Assembly (NCBI GenBank): GCA_964442185.1
Contig: CAYTWT010000066.1
Location: forward strand, 1 to 5,533
Length of the DNA stretch: 5,533 nt
Direction of reading: 5' to 3'
DNA from: CADEEV01 sp964442185
GTDB taxonomy: Bacteria; Acidobacteriota; Vicinamibacteria; Fen-336
The notes below the pieces were generated by a model. It was given only the letters and a program-made list of their open reading frames with translations. It searched no databases and was not told the DNA's origin. Of the stretch, positions 1-5,533 are shown piece after piece. Both the position numbers and the translations under genes were made by a program. Numbering within the stretch: the stretch's first letter is position 1; each line of letters starts with the position of its first letter.

Positions 1-202
1 CGGAGACCTCGCTATGCAGCGCTCCGAACCGGGTGCGCAGCTCCGCGACCGTCGTGCCGTCCGTGTCCTTGTCCGCGCCGCGCCCCGCGGCGATCCGTAG
101 CCGGTCGTGGATCTCGCGCAGGTCGAGGAAGCGCTGCTCCAGGTCGGGGAGCGAGCTCTGCGCCATAGCCACGACGAGCGCGGCCAGCGCAGCCCGTTTC
201 AT
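1..202 (-). CDS. N-terminal part of a probable secreted protein of unknown function, cut by the window edge
   Basis: The first 67 codons of a minus-strand gene are visible and stay open to base 1. The protein begins MKRAALAALVVAMAQSS, which looks like a short signal peptide: a K-R start, an Ala/Leu/Val core and a possible cleavage site after AMA near residue 14. The mature part, about residues 15-67, is charged and probably helical (LEQRFLDLREIHDRLR, then a Gly/Asp-rich stretch, then VAELRTRFGALHSEV). I do not recognise a family, and too little is present to assign one. Its ATG (202-200) overlaps the TGA of the upstream kinase gene (201-199) as ATGA, so translation is probably coupled to the kinase. 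A G-rich stretch at 212-209 may act as a weak ribosome binding site inside the kinase's last codons. This arrangement makes it a candidate functional partner of the kinase, by inference only. Confidence 0.72.
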   Translation of the reverse strand, partial: MKRAALAALVVAMAQSSLPDLEQRFLDLREIHDRLRIAAGRGADKDTDGTTVAELRTRFGALHSEVS

Positions 203-2307
203 ACCGCACCCCACAGCCGCAGGCGTCCGTCGCTCGTCGCAGCGGCCACATGATCGCCGCCGCCGAACAGCGCCACGGCCGAAAAGCTCTCGTTCGCCTG
301 GCCCCAAAGCACCGCCGACGGCGATTGCGACTCGAGGTCCCAGATCTGGACCGAGTTGTCGAGCGCGACGCTCGCCAGGTGTCGGCCATCCGGGAAGAAC
401 GCCAGCGACGTGGTCGGCTTGGTTCGGTGACCCGGCACCACGAAGAGCTGCTGGCGGCTGTCGGCATCGAACAGCCGGATCGTGCGGTCGTGGCTCGCGG
501 CTGCAAAGCGCTTGCGATCGGGTGCGGTCGAGAGCAGGTTGACCTGGGCCTCTGGCCCCCGCAGCGTCGCCAGCAGCCGGGCGTTGCGCGCATCGGCGAG
601 GCGCAGGATGCGGTTCGCATGCCCGGTCACGATCCATTGCCCCGAAGCGCCCGCGTAGCAGAGCGAAGTGATTCCGGCCGGTTGGCGATGCAGCTCCCGC
701 CGCGATTCGCCTGCGAGCGCCGCCGGCAGGCTCCACAGCTTGAGATTCGAGTCCATGCCGCCCGAGGCCAGCGTCTGGCCGTCGGGCGAAAACGCCACTG
801 CGCCCACCAGCGCCTCGTGCCGGAACTTCACCGGCAGCTCCTGGCCGCGCTCGAGGTCCCACACGTGCACGGCGCCGTCGACATGGCCCGAGGCCAGCCA
901 GCAGCCGTCCGCGGAGAACGCCAGGCACAGCGCCACAGCGTCGTGGCCGGTGCGCTCGTGCATCATCGTGCGCAGCGTCTGGGCCTTGAGACGCGAGCGC
1001 AGGTCCCAGAGCCGGATCCCGCCATCGGTGCCCGCAACCGCGAGCACGTCGCGTGTCGGCGACATCAGTGCCGTGGACGTGGCCGGCGGCTCGCCGAACA
1101 CCGCGATCTCGCGGAAGAAGGCTGCGCCCTTGAGGCGCAGGCCCTCGAGAACGTGCGTGGGCATCCTCGGGGCCGGAGCCTCCGGCGCCGCGACAGCTGG
1201 CGCCGCCGCCACGCGCGTGGGCAGGCTCGCCTGCTGTGCCGCGCGCGTCCCCTTGCCCAGCGTCGGCGCATCGTGCAGCTGCTCCTCGAGTTCCTTCATG
1301 AACGCGAGGATCTCCGGTCGCGACGGCTCCAGCGCCTGCGCCCGCCGGGCCGCGGTGAGAGCGCCCTCGAGATCGGCCTCGGAGAAGAGTCGCCGCGCGT
1401 CGCCCAGCGCGCGCGCGTAGGCGTCCTCGCGGGCCTCGTTCGTAAGGGGGCGTTCGCCCGAGGGTGTGAGGCCCAGGACCACCTGCAACGCGTCGGCCAT
1501 CTCGGCCATGTCCCGATAACGCTCGGCCGGATCCTTTGCGAGGGCCCGCTCCACGACCGCGGCGACTCCCGGCGGCAGCCCCAGGCTTGCCGCGTCGAGC
1601 GGCGGTGGTGGCTCGTGCACGATCTTGTAGACGAGTGCTGCGATCGTCGGCGCGTCGAAGGGCCGCGTTCCCTTCAGCATCTCGTACAGGACGATGCCCA
1701 CGGCCCACATGTCGGCGCGGTGGTCGACGCGCCCGCCGCGCAGCACCTCGGGCGCCATGTAGCTGGGCGTGCCCAGCACCATGCCAGTCTGCGTCATGGT
1801 CGAGTCTTCGAGGCGGGCGATCCCGAAGTCCACGATCTTGACGGTGCCATCCTTGAGGATGCGCACGTTCGCGGGCTTCACGTCGCGATGAAAGACACCC
1901 CGCTTGTGGGCATAGTCGAGGGCGCGCGAGATGTCCACGACGATGCGCAGCTTCTGGATCATCGGCAGGCGGTCGGCGGGTGTCATCGCCTGGGCGAGGT
2001 CCATACCTTCGAGCAGTTCCATCGCGATGAACAGCGTGCCGTCCACTTCGCCGAGCTCGTAGATCGTGACGATGTTCGGGTGCTGCAGGCGCGCGGCGGC
2101 CCGCGCCTCGCGCTGGAAGCGGGCCATCGTGTCGAATCTCGTCACCAGCTGCGGGGCGACCGTCTTCAGGGCGACACTGCGGTCGAGGATCGGATCCAGG
2201 GCACGGTAGACCGTGCCCATCGCTCCCTGGCCAAGCTGCGCCAGGATCTCGTACTTCCCGATCTTCTGCAGTTCGCGGCTCCCGAAGTGTAGTGTGGCGC
2301 CAATCAT
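199..2307 (-). CDS. Hanks-type serine/threonine protein kinase with C-terminal seven-bladed WD-repeat propeller
   Basis: The protein has 702 residues. An N-terminal protein kinase domain (about 18-278) carries the full catalytic set: glycine loop G26-x-G28-x-x-G31, VALK lysine K48, helix-C glutamate E67, HRD catalytic D142 with K144 and N147, DFG D160, APE at 185-187 and D199 in helix F. It should therefore be active and transfer phosphate from ATP to Ser/Thr. The activation segment (about 169-181) has several Ser/Thr residues suited to autophosphorylation. A TPR-like helical stretch (about 292-345) and an Ala/Pro-rich linker (about 350-385) lead to seven WD-type repeats. Their closing strands end near residues 436, 485, 527, 573, 615, 658 and 699; the fourth (LADA) is the most degenerate. 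No transmembrane segment is visible, so a cytoplasmic protein is expected, unlike PknB-type receptor kinases. The ATG at 2307 was chosen because the kinase fold begins about 17 residues later. A GTG at 2391 would add a low-complexity Arg/Pro stretch inside the preceding gene. The propeller probably binds a partner; its substrate is unknown. Confidence 0.93.
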   Translation of the reverse strand: MIGATLHFGSRELQKIGKYEILAQLGQGAMGTVYRALDPILDRSVALKTVAPQLVTRFDTMARFQREARAAARLQHPNIVTIYELGEVDGTLFIAMELLEGMDLAQAMTPADRLPMIQKLRIVVDISRALDYAHKRGVFHRDVKPANVRILKDGTVKIVDFGIARLEDSTMTQTGMVLGTPSYMAPEVLRGGRVDHRADMWAVGIVLYEMLKGTRPFDAPTIAALVYKIVHEPPPPLDAASLGLPPGVAAVVERALAKDPAERYRDMAEMADALQVVLGLTPSGERPLTNEAREDAYARALGDARRLFSEADLEGALTAARRAQALEPSRPEILAFMKELEEQLHDAPTLGKGTRAAQQASLPTRVAAAPAVAAPEAPAPRMPTHVLEGLRLKGAAFFREIAVFGEPPATSTALMSPTRDVLAVAGTDGGIRLWDLRSRLKAQTLRTMMHERTGHDAVALCLAFSADGCWLASGHVDGAVHVWDLERGQELPVKFRHEALVGAVAFSPDGQTLASGGMDSNLKLWSLPAALAGESRRELHRQPAGITSLCYAGASGQWIVTGHANRILRLADARNARLLATLRGPEAQVNLLSTAPDRKRFAAASHDRTIRLFDADSRQQLFVVPGHRTKPTTSLAFFPDGRHLASVALDNSVQIWDLESQSPSAVLWGQANESFSAVALFGGGDHVAAATSDGRLRLWGAV

Positions 2308-2323
2308 AGCGCGCCCACGCGCT
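2308..2323 (-). promoter_or_regulatory. Perfect GC-rich hairpin abutting the kinase start codon
   Basis: On the minus strand the bases just before the kinase ATG read AGCGCG-TGGG-CGCGCT, a perfect 6-bp stem with a 4-nt loop and no base between stem and start codon. The only purine-rich, Shine-Dalgarno-like bases upstream of this ATG lie in the loop and its edge. In the mRNA this could slow initiation or make it depend on ribosomes arriving from the preceding gene, whose stop codon is 34 nt upstream. The structure is seen directly; the regulatory role is inference, and GC-rich DNA produces short stems by chance. Confidence 0.35.
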
Positions 2324-2341
2324 TGGACCCGCGGATCGGAG

Positions 2342-2737
2342 CTACGGCTGGGGCGAGGGAGCCGGGGTTGCCTCCGGTGTGGCGGAAGCACCCTTGGCCT
2401 GACGCCGCTTCTCGCGGATCTCCGCCCAGCGCGTGCGCTGCTCGGGTGTCAGCACCGCGTCGATTTTCTGGATCGCTTCCTTGGACCGTTGGCGCCGGTC
2501 CGGCAGCGCCGCCGATCCGTCCACAGCTGCGCCGGCCTCGCTGGCGAGCGCCGGCTTCTCGCTTTCGAGGATAGTCCGGATCTCCTTGACCTGTTCTTCG
2601 GACAGCGCCAGCTCGCCCTTGATCCGCTCGATCCACGCCTCGCGCGCCTTGAGGCGCCCCGCCTCGTCCGCCCGCACCGGAAGCGTCATCAGTCCCAGCG
2701 CGACGCTCACGCCGAATGCCCAGCCTGTGCGTTTCAT
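2342..2737 (-). CDS. Small secreted Spy/CpxP-like (LTXXQ-motif) periplasmic protein
   Basis: This 131-residue protein starts with a clear signal peptide: MKRTGW, a hydrophobic core (about 7-19) and a likely cut after VRA at residue 23, leaving DEAG. The mature part is helical and highly charged. It holds one exact LTPEQ (residues 96-100) and a degenerate copy LSEEQ (45-49), the paired motif of the Spy/CpxP family of periplasmic chaperones and stress sensors. It ends in an Ala/Pro/Thr-rich tail (about 116-131). At 131 residues it is shorter than E. coli Spy or CpxP (about 160), and no metal-binding cluster is evident. Family members act in the periplasm as ATP-independent chaperones or as inhibitors of envelope-stress sensors; which role applies here cannot be told. 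The gene starts 10 nt after the mazG stop and ends 34 nt before the kinase start. An ATG at 2755, overlapping the mazG stop, would add six residues. The start at 2737 gives the better signal peptide, but neither start has a strong ribosome binding site. Confidence 0.78.
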   Translation of the reverse strand: MKRTGWAFGVSVALGLMTLPVRADEAGRLKAREAWIERIKGELALSEEQVKEIRTILESEKPALASEAGAAVDGSAALPDRRQRSKEAIQKIDAVLTPEQRTRWAEIREKRRQAKGASATPEATPAPSPQP

Positions 2738-2747
2738 ACTTCCAATT

Positions 2748-3566
2748 CTAGCCATTCTCAACCGTCTTGGCTTCGTTCCAAAGCGCGTCCATCTCCGCCA
2801 GGTCGGAATCGGCGGGGCCCTTGCCCCGCCCACGCAAGCCCTCCTCGACATGCCGGAAGCGGCGGCGGAACTTCCGATTGGCCGCCTTCAGTGCGCTCTC
2901 GGGATCGACGCCGAGGAGGCGCGCCACGTTCACCGTTGCGAAGAGCAGGTCGCCGACCTCCTCGAGCAGCGCGCTTTCGTCGCGCCCTCGCCCGGCGATC
3001 GCCGCCTTCAGCTCGGCCGTCTCCTCGTCGAGCTTGACTGCCGCCGCGGTGGCGTCGGGCCAGTCGAAGCCGACGCGCGAGAGCTTCGTCGTCATCTGAA
3101 AGGCCTCGAGGATCGCCGGCAGGCCCAAAGGCACCGAGTCCAGCATCGATTCGGTCGCAGCGGGCTTGCCCTGCGCGGCCCGCTCTTCGGCCTTCTGCGC
3201 CTCCCAGTTGCGCAAGACCTCGCCCGCGGAGCTCGCCCCGTCGTCGCCGAACACGTGCGGATGCCGACGGATCATCTTTGCCGTAACGCCGTCGATGACC
3301 TCGCCGATCGTGAAGGCGCTCCGGTCGGTGGCCATCTGGGCATGGAAGACGACCTGCAGCAACAGGTCTCCCAGCTCGGCGGCCAGCTCCCGGTCGTCGC
3401 CCTCGTCGATCGCCTGGGCCACCTCGTAGGCTTCTTCGATGGTCATGGGCTTGACACTCGCGTGGGTCTGTTCGCGGTCCCAAGGGCAGCCGCCGGGCGC
3501 CCGCAGCTTCGCGATCAACTCGACGAACGCAAGGAACCGCGTGCCCGCGTCCTTTCGGTCGGCCAT
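2748..3566 (-). CDS. mazG: Nucleoside triphosphate pyrophosphohydrolase MazG
   Basis: The 272-residue protein matches full-length, two-domain MazG (E. coli MazG is about 263 residues). MazG hydrolyses (d)NTPs to NMP and pyrophosphate in the cytoplasm, clears non-canonical nucleotides and influences (p)ppGpp levels under starvation. The N-terminal half shows the family signature LRAPGGCPWDREQTH (21-35), the metal-binding EEAYE (E44, E45, E48), the ELGD pair (E64, D67) and RRHPHVF (100-106). The C-terminal half repeats the fold with GFDWPD (166-171), EETAE (E181, E182, E185), EEVGD (E202, E203, D206) and the NRKFRRRF segment (230-237). Both metal sites look intact. The start at 3566 gives MADRKDAG. 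An in-frame ATG at 3578 is less likely because it lies inside the putative -10 element and adds only four residues. No Shine-Dalgarno sequence precedes either. It is the first gene of the leftward cluster, diverging from the AlkP gene. No mazE or mazF is present here. Confidence 0.95.
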   Translation of the reverse strand: MADRKDAGTRFLAFVELIAKLRAPGGCPWDREQTHASVKPMTIEEAYEVAQAIDEGDDRELAAELGDLLLQVVFHAQMATDRSAFTIGEVIDGVTAKMIRRHPHVFGDDGASSAGEVLRNWEAQKAEERAAQGKPAATESMLDSVPLGLPAILEAFQMTTKLSRVGFDWPDATAAAVKLDEETAELKAAIAGRGRDESALLEEVGDLLFATVNVARLLGVDPESALKAANRKFRRRFRHVEEGLRGRGKGPADSDLAEMDALWNEAKTVENG

Positions 3567-3573
3567 GGCTACG

Positions 3574-3583
3574 ATCATATGAT
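3574..3583. promoter_or_regulatory. Palindromic bidirectional -10-like element between mazG and the AlkP gene
   Basis: The perfect palindrome ATCATATGAT stands in the 23-nt gap between the divergent start codons. It reads TATGAT on the plus strand (3578-3583) and TATGAT on the minus strand (3579-3574), each one mismatch from the sigma-70 TATAAT. The last base of each hexamer lies 7 nt (plus, ATG at 3590) and 8 nt (minus, ATG at 3566) from the adjacent start codon, the usual distance to a transcription start. Transcripts would begin at or next to the ATG, consistent with the lack of Shine-Dalgarno sequences for both genes. No good -35 match was found on either strand. Symmetric -10 elements driving divergent transcription are known in bacteria; its use here is inference. 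A palindromic operator is the main alternative. Confidence 0.5.
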
Positions 3584-3589
3584 AGGCAG

Positions 3590-5026
3590 ATGTCGCGTCG
3601 CCGCTGGCTGTTGTTCGTTCTCGCCTCGCTCGCCTCGATCTCGGTCGGCGCAAGCCTCGCGTACTGGTTCTCGCTCCCACCCCTGCAGCGGCTCGTCCTG
3701 AGGACGCGCCCGACCAACCTCAAGGTTCTGATCGTCGGCATCGACGGTGCGAGCTTCGGCGTGATGAAGCCGTTGCTCGCGCGCAGCGCTCTGCCGAACT
3801 TCAGGAAGCTGATGGACAGGGGCGCCCACGGTGTGCTCCGATCCGAAAACCCGATGGTGTCGCCCGCGCTGTGGACCACGATCGCCACGGGCCGGAATCG
3901 AAAGGACCACGGCATCGAGGGCTTCGTCGTCTTTAGTGCTGCGGAAAAGCCCCGCCGCGGCGTGCTGGTCGGCTCGGCCGATCGCAAGACCCTCGCGCTG
4001 TGGAACATCGTCGGCCCGTTCGCGAAGCGGGCGGGTTTCCTCGGCTGGTGGGCGTCGTGGCCCGCGGAGCCGGTAAGCGGCTGGATCGTGTCGGATCGCT
4101 TCACGCGCGAGCGTTGGAACGAATGGGTCGGCCGGAAGAGACGCGAGCACACGGCCTATCCCGCCGCGCTGATGCAAGAGCTGCAGCCGCTGATCGTCGA
4201 GCCTTCCGACCCGCCGATGGACGAGATCGACAGGCTCGTCGCGCTCTCGCCCGGTGAGCGGGCTGAATTCCTGGCGGCGAAGAAACCGGTCTTCGGCCAC
4301 GGTCTCTCGGTCTTCAAATACGCTTACTGCAGCCAGCGCTCCTACGAGAAGATGGCGCTGCGGCTGCTCGCGCAGCGGCAGCCGGATCTCGCCGGGCTCT
4401 TCCTCGTGGCGAACGACCCGGTGTCCCATTGTTTCTGGCACTTCTACGAGCCGGCCGCGTTTCCCGCGGGTGTCGATCCCGAGAAGGCGGCGCGCCTGGG
4501 CCAACTCGTTCCGAATTTCTACCGCCACAACGACGCCTTCCTCGGCGAGCTGCTCGGCCAGGTGTCGCCGGAGACGGTGGTGCTCGTGGTATCCGATCAT
4601 GGCTTCGAGGCGTCGCGGCAACTGCCTGCGCTGAAGGCGGCCGCCAAGCTGTTCGAGGGCCCCGAGGCCGAACGCGCCGCCATGAACGGCATGATCGCGG
4701 TGGGGCAGTCGGGCAAGCATCACACCGAAGGCATCCTGATCGCGGCCGGCGGGCCGGTTCGCCGCGGTGTCGGCGTGAATGCCACTCAATACGACATCGC
4801 GCCGACGGTGCTGGCACTGCTGGGCCTGCCGCTGCCGCGCGACATGCCCGGGCGCGTGCTCGACGAGATCCTGGATCCCGCGTTCCTGGCGGCGCACCCC
4901 GTGAAGCGGCTCGCGTCCTACGAGGCGCTGATTGATCGGAAAACGGTGCTGGCCGCGGCCGAGGCCCTGTCCGGCGACGACGAGGAGAAGCAGGAGATGC
5001 TCCGCTCGCTCGGCTATATCCAGTGA
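3590..5026 (+). CDS. Membrane-anchored alkaline phosphatase superfamily phosphohydrolase/phosphodiesterase
   Basis: The 478-residue protein has a basic start (MSRRRW) and a hydrophobic segment (about 6-27) that should act as a signal anchor, placing the catalytic domain in the periplasm. The AlkP-superfamily metal ligands appear in order: D52 (VGIDGAS), the probable nucleophile S91 in VSPALWTTIATG, D276 and H280 (NDPVSH), D336-H337 (SDHG) and H377 (GKHHTEG). HGIEGF, WWASWPAEPVSGWIVSDR (153-170) and DIAPTVLALLGLPLPRDMPG (402-421) are typical of the predicted AlkP phosphohydrolase/phosphomutase group related to type I phosphodiesterases. About 110-270 forms the variable insertion that usually sets substrate specificity. 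The C-terminus ends LRSLGYIQ, a tail common in sulfatase/AlkP proteins of several environmental phyla. The substrate is unknown; a phosphate mono- or diester is expected, and a sulfatase is unlikely because the C/S-x-P-x-R motif is absent. The start at 3590 lacks a Shine-Dalgarno sequence and may be leaderless. Confidence 0.88.
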   Translation: MSRRRWLLFVLASLASISVGASLAYWFSLPPLQRLVLRTRPTNLKVLIVGIDGASFGVMKPLLARSALPNFRKLMDRGAHGVLRSENPMVSPALWTTIATGRNRKDHGIEGFVVFSAAEKPRRGVLVGSADRKTLALWNIVGPFAKRAGFLGWWASWPAEPVSGWIVSDRFTRERWNEWVGRKRREHTAYPAALMQELQPLIVEPSDPPMDEIDRLVALSPGERAEFLAAKKPVFGHGLSVFKYAYCSQRSYEKMALRLLAQRQPDLAGLFLVANDPVSHCFWHFYEPAAFPAGVDPEKAARLGQLVPNFYRHNDAFLGELLGQVSPETVVLVVSDHGFEASRQLPALKAAAKLFEGPEAERAAMNGMIAVGQSGKHHTEGILIAAGGPVRRGVGVNATQYDIAPTVLALLGLPLPRDMPGRVLDEILDPAFLAAHPVKRLASYEALIDRKTVLAAAEALSGDDEEKQEMLRSLGYIQ

Positions 5027-5031
5027 CGGGC

Positions 5032-5037
5032 TATACT
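5032..5037 (+). promoter_or_regulatory. Possible -10 element upstream of the LEA14-like gene
   Basis: TATACT, one mismatch from TATAAT, lies in the 50-nt gap after the AlkP stop codon and about 40 nt before the next ATG. It would give a transcript with a leader of roughly 30 nt that includes the ribosome binding site. No convincing -35 hexamer is visible in the end of the AlkP gene, and the downstream gene could equally be read through from upstream. No terminator-like hairpin with a T-run is present in the gap. Confidence 0.28.
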
Positions 5038-5067
5038 CGGCTCGCCGCATCGCAGCCAGCGGCTTTC

Positions 5068-5072
5068 GGAGG
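5068..5072 (+). promoter_or_regulatory. Ribosome binding site of the LEA14-like gene
   Basis: GGAGG lies 4 nt before the ATG at 5077. It is the only strong Shine-Dalgarno sequence in front of a gene in this window and it fixes the start of the lipoprotein. It contrasts with the divergent mazG and AlkP genes, which have none. Confidence 0.75.
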
Positions 5073-5076
5073 TTCC

Positions 5077-5533
5077 ATGAAGCGATTCATCGCGGGACTG
5101 TGTGTCGTCCTCTTCTCCGGTCTTGTCCTCCACGGCTGCGCCACCCTCAAGCCTCCGACGCTCGTGGTCGAGGGCCTGCACGTCGGGAAGCTGGGAATCA
5201 CCGGCGCAGCGGTCGACGTGTCCTTCAAGCTGCGCAATCCCAATCCGGATCCGATGCTCGTCGAGCGTTTCGAGTACGAGCTGTTCCTGAACGGCAACCG
5301 CCTGGGCCGTGGCTACGAGCCGAATCCCGTCGACCTGGCGGGCTTCGCTGAGGCGCGCGTCCGGTCGCGCTTCGACATGAACTTCCTGAGCCTGCCCGGC
5401 GCCGTGAAGGACCTGCTGAACGACAACCGCGCCAAGGCCCGGGTGAAGGGTCACTTCTTCGTCAAGACGGCGAGCGGTTCGCAGAAGAAGCTGCCGTTCG
5501 ATGCCGATGCGTCCGTGGACATCGGCAAGAACT
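5077..5533 (+). CDS. LEA14-like (LEA type 2 / WHy domain) lipoprotein, C-terminus beyond the window
   Basis: The frame from ATG 5077 is open for 152 codons to the right edge with no stop. The N-terminus is a lipoprotein signal: MKR, a hydrophobic core (about 4-18) and a lipobox L18-H19-G20-C21, so the mature protein should be lipidated at C21 and membrane-anchored. His at the -2 position is unusual. The rest matches a single LEA type 2 (WHy) beta-sandwich: an early strand (LVVEGLHVGKLGI, 29-41), the hallmark LRNPNPDPMLVERFEYELFL (52-71), NGNRLGRG (72-79) and a late strand ending FDADASVDIG (141-150). Bacterial proteins of this type are often about 150-170 residues, so probably only a few residues are missing. 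The domain is linked to desiccation and stress tolerance in plants; the bacterial role is poorly defined. It follows the AlkP gene by 50 nt on the same strand, and both products would be envelope proteins. Confidence 0.85.
   Translation, partial: MKRFIAGLCVVLFSGLVLHGCATLKPPTLVVEGLHVGKLGITGAAVDVSFKLRNPNPDPMLVERFEYELFLNGNRLGRGYEPNPVDLAGFAEARVRSRFDMNFLSLPGAVKDLLNDNRAKARVKGHFFVKTASGSQKKLPFDADASVDIGKN

Noticed and set aside
250..2292. Long open frame on the plus strand, 680 codons, opposite the kinase gene
   Set aside because: It is antisense to a clearly real kinase-WD gene, rich in Arg/His/Gln with no domain, and is the kind of long open shadow that GC-rich coding DNA produces.
199..2307. Kinase as an anti-phage defence kinase or part of a STAND-type defence gene
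   Set aside because: No NTPase domain, nuclease, toxin or mobile element is nearby. The neighbours are metabolic and envelope genes, so nothing supports a defence role.
2308..2391. Upstream GTG start (2391) adding 28 residues to the kinase
   Set aside because: The added stretch is Arg/Pro-rich, overlaps the preceding gene by about 50 nt and has no counterpart in the kinase fold. The ATG at 2307 leaves a normal short N-terminus.
2748..3566. mazG as part of a mazEF toxin-antitoxin locus
   Set aside because: No mazE or mazF is adjacent. The neighbours are a divergent AlkP gene and the Spy/CpxP-like gene, so this is a free-standing housekeeping-type mazG.
2433..3701. Plus-strand open frame of 422 codons opposite mazG and the Spy/CpxP-like gene
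   Set aside because: It covers two real genes and their junction, has no domain, and mazG on the other strand is unmistakable.
3575..5050. Long open frame on the minus strand, 491 codons, opposite the AlkP gene
   Set aside because: The plus-strand frame carries all AlkP-superfamily metal-binding motifs. The antisense frame has a repetitive Arg/His/Gln-rich composition and no recognisable motif.
5044..5063. Hairpin GCCGC...GCGGC before the LEA14-like gene, as a terminator or riboregulator
   Set aside because: The stem is only 5 bp with a 10-nt loop and no T-run follows. Such pairs are common by chance at this GC content.

Overview
The window is high-GC bacterial DNA (about two-thirds G+C by eye) and is almost completely coding. 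Six genes can be supported: four on the minus strand, reading leftward, and two on the plus strand. No RNA gene, insertion sequence, CRISPR array or prophage feature was seen. The gene content suggests a soil-type or environmental Gram-negative bacterium: a Hanks-type Ser/Thr kinase fused to WD repeats, an AlkP-superfamily enzyme ending in LRSLGYI, a LEA14-like lipoprotein and a Spy/CpxP-like periplasmic protein. The kinase style and the AlkP family fit Acidobacteriota best, with Myxococcota or a related lineage possible. This placement is an inference from family resemblance.

Minus-strand cluster, in transcription order: mazG (3566-2748), a small secreted Spy/CpxP-like protein (2737-2342), a 702-residue Ser/Thr kinase with a C-terminal seven-bladed WD propeller (2307-199), and the first 67 codons of a probably secreted protein that leaves the window at the left edge (202-1). 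The gaps are 10 nt and 34 nt, and the last junction is a 4-nt ATGA overlap, so this looks like one operon. It would join nucleotide-pool sanitation, a periplasmic chaperone-like protein and a cytoplasmic signalling kinase.

Plus-strand pair: a membrane-anchored AlkP-superfamily phosphohydrolase/phosphodiesterase (3590-5026), then after 50 nt a LEA14-like (LEA type 2/WHy) lipoprotein (5077 onward, incomplete at the right edge). Both products should sit in the cell envelope.

The two groups diverge from a gap of only 23 nt between start codons (3567-3589). The gap holds a 10-bp palindrome that presents a TATGAT (-10-like) hexamer on each strand, placed 7-8 nt from each ATG. This suggests one symmetric bidirectional promoter giving leaderless mRNAs for mazG and the AlkP gene, and it is the most interesting non-coding signal seen. 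A perfect 6-bp GC hairpin directly abutting the kinase start codon is a second. I found no convincing undescribed multi-gene system. The best lead is the coupling of the kinase-propeller gene to the truncated secreted protein.
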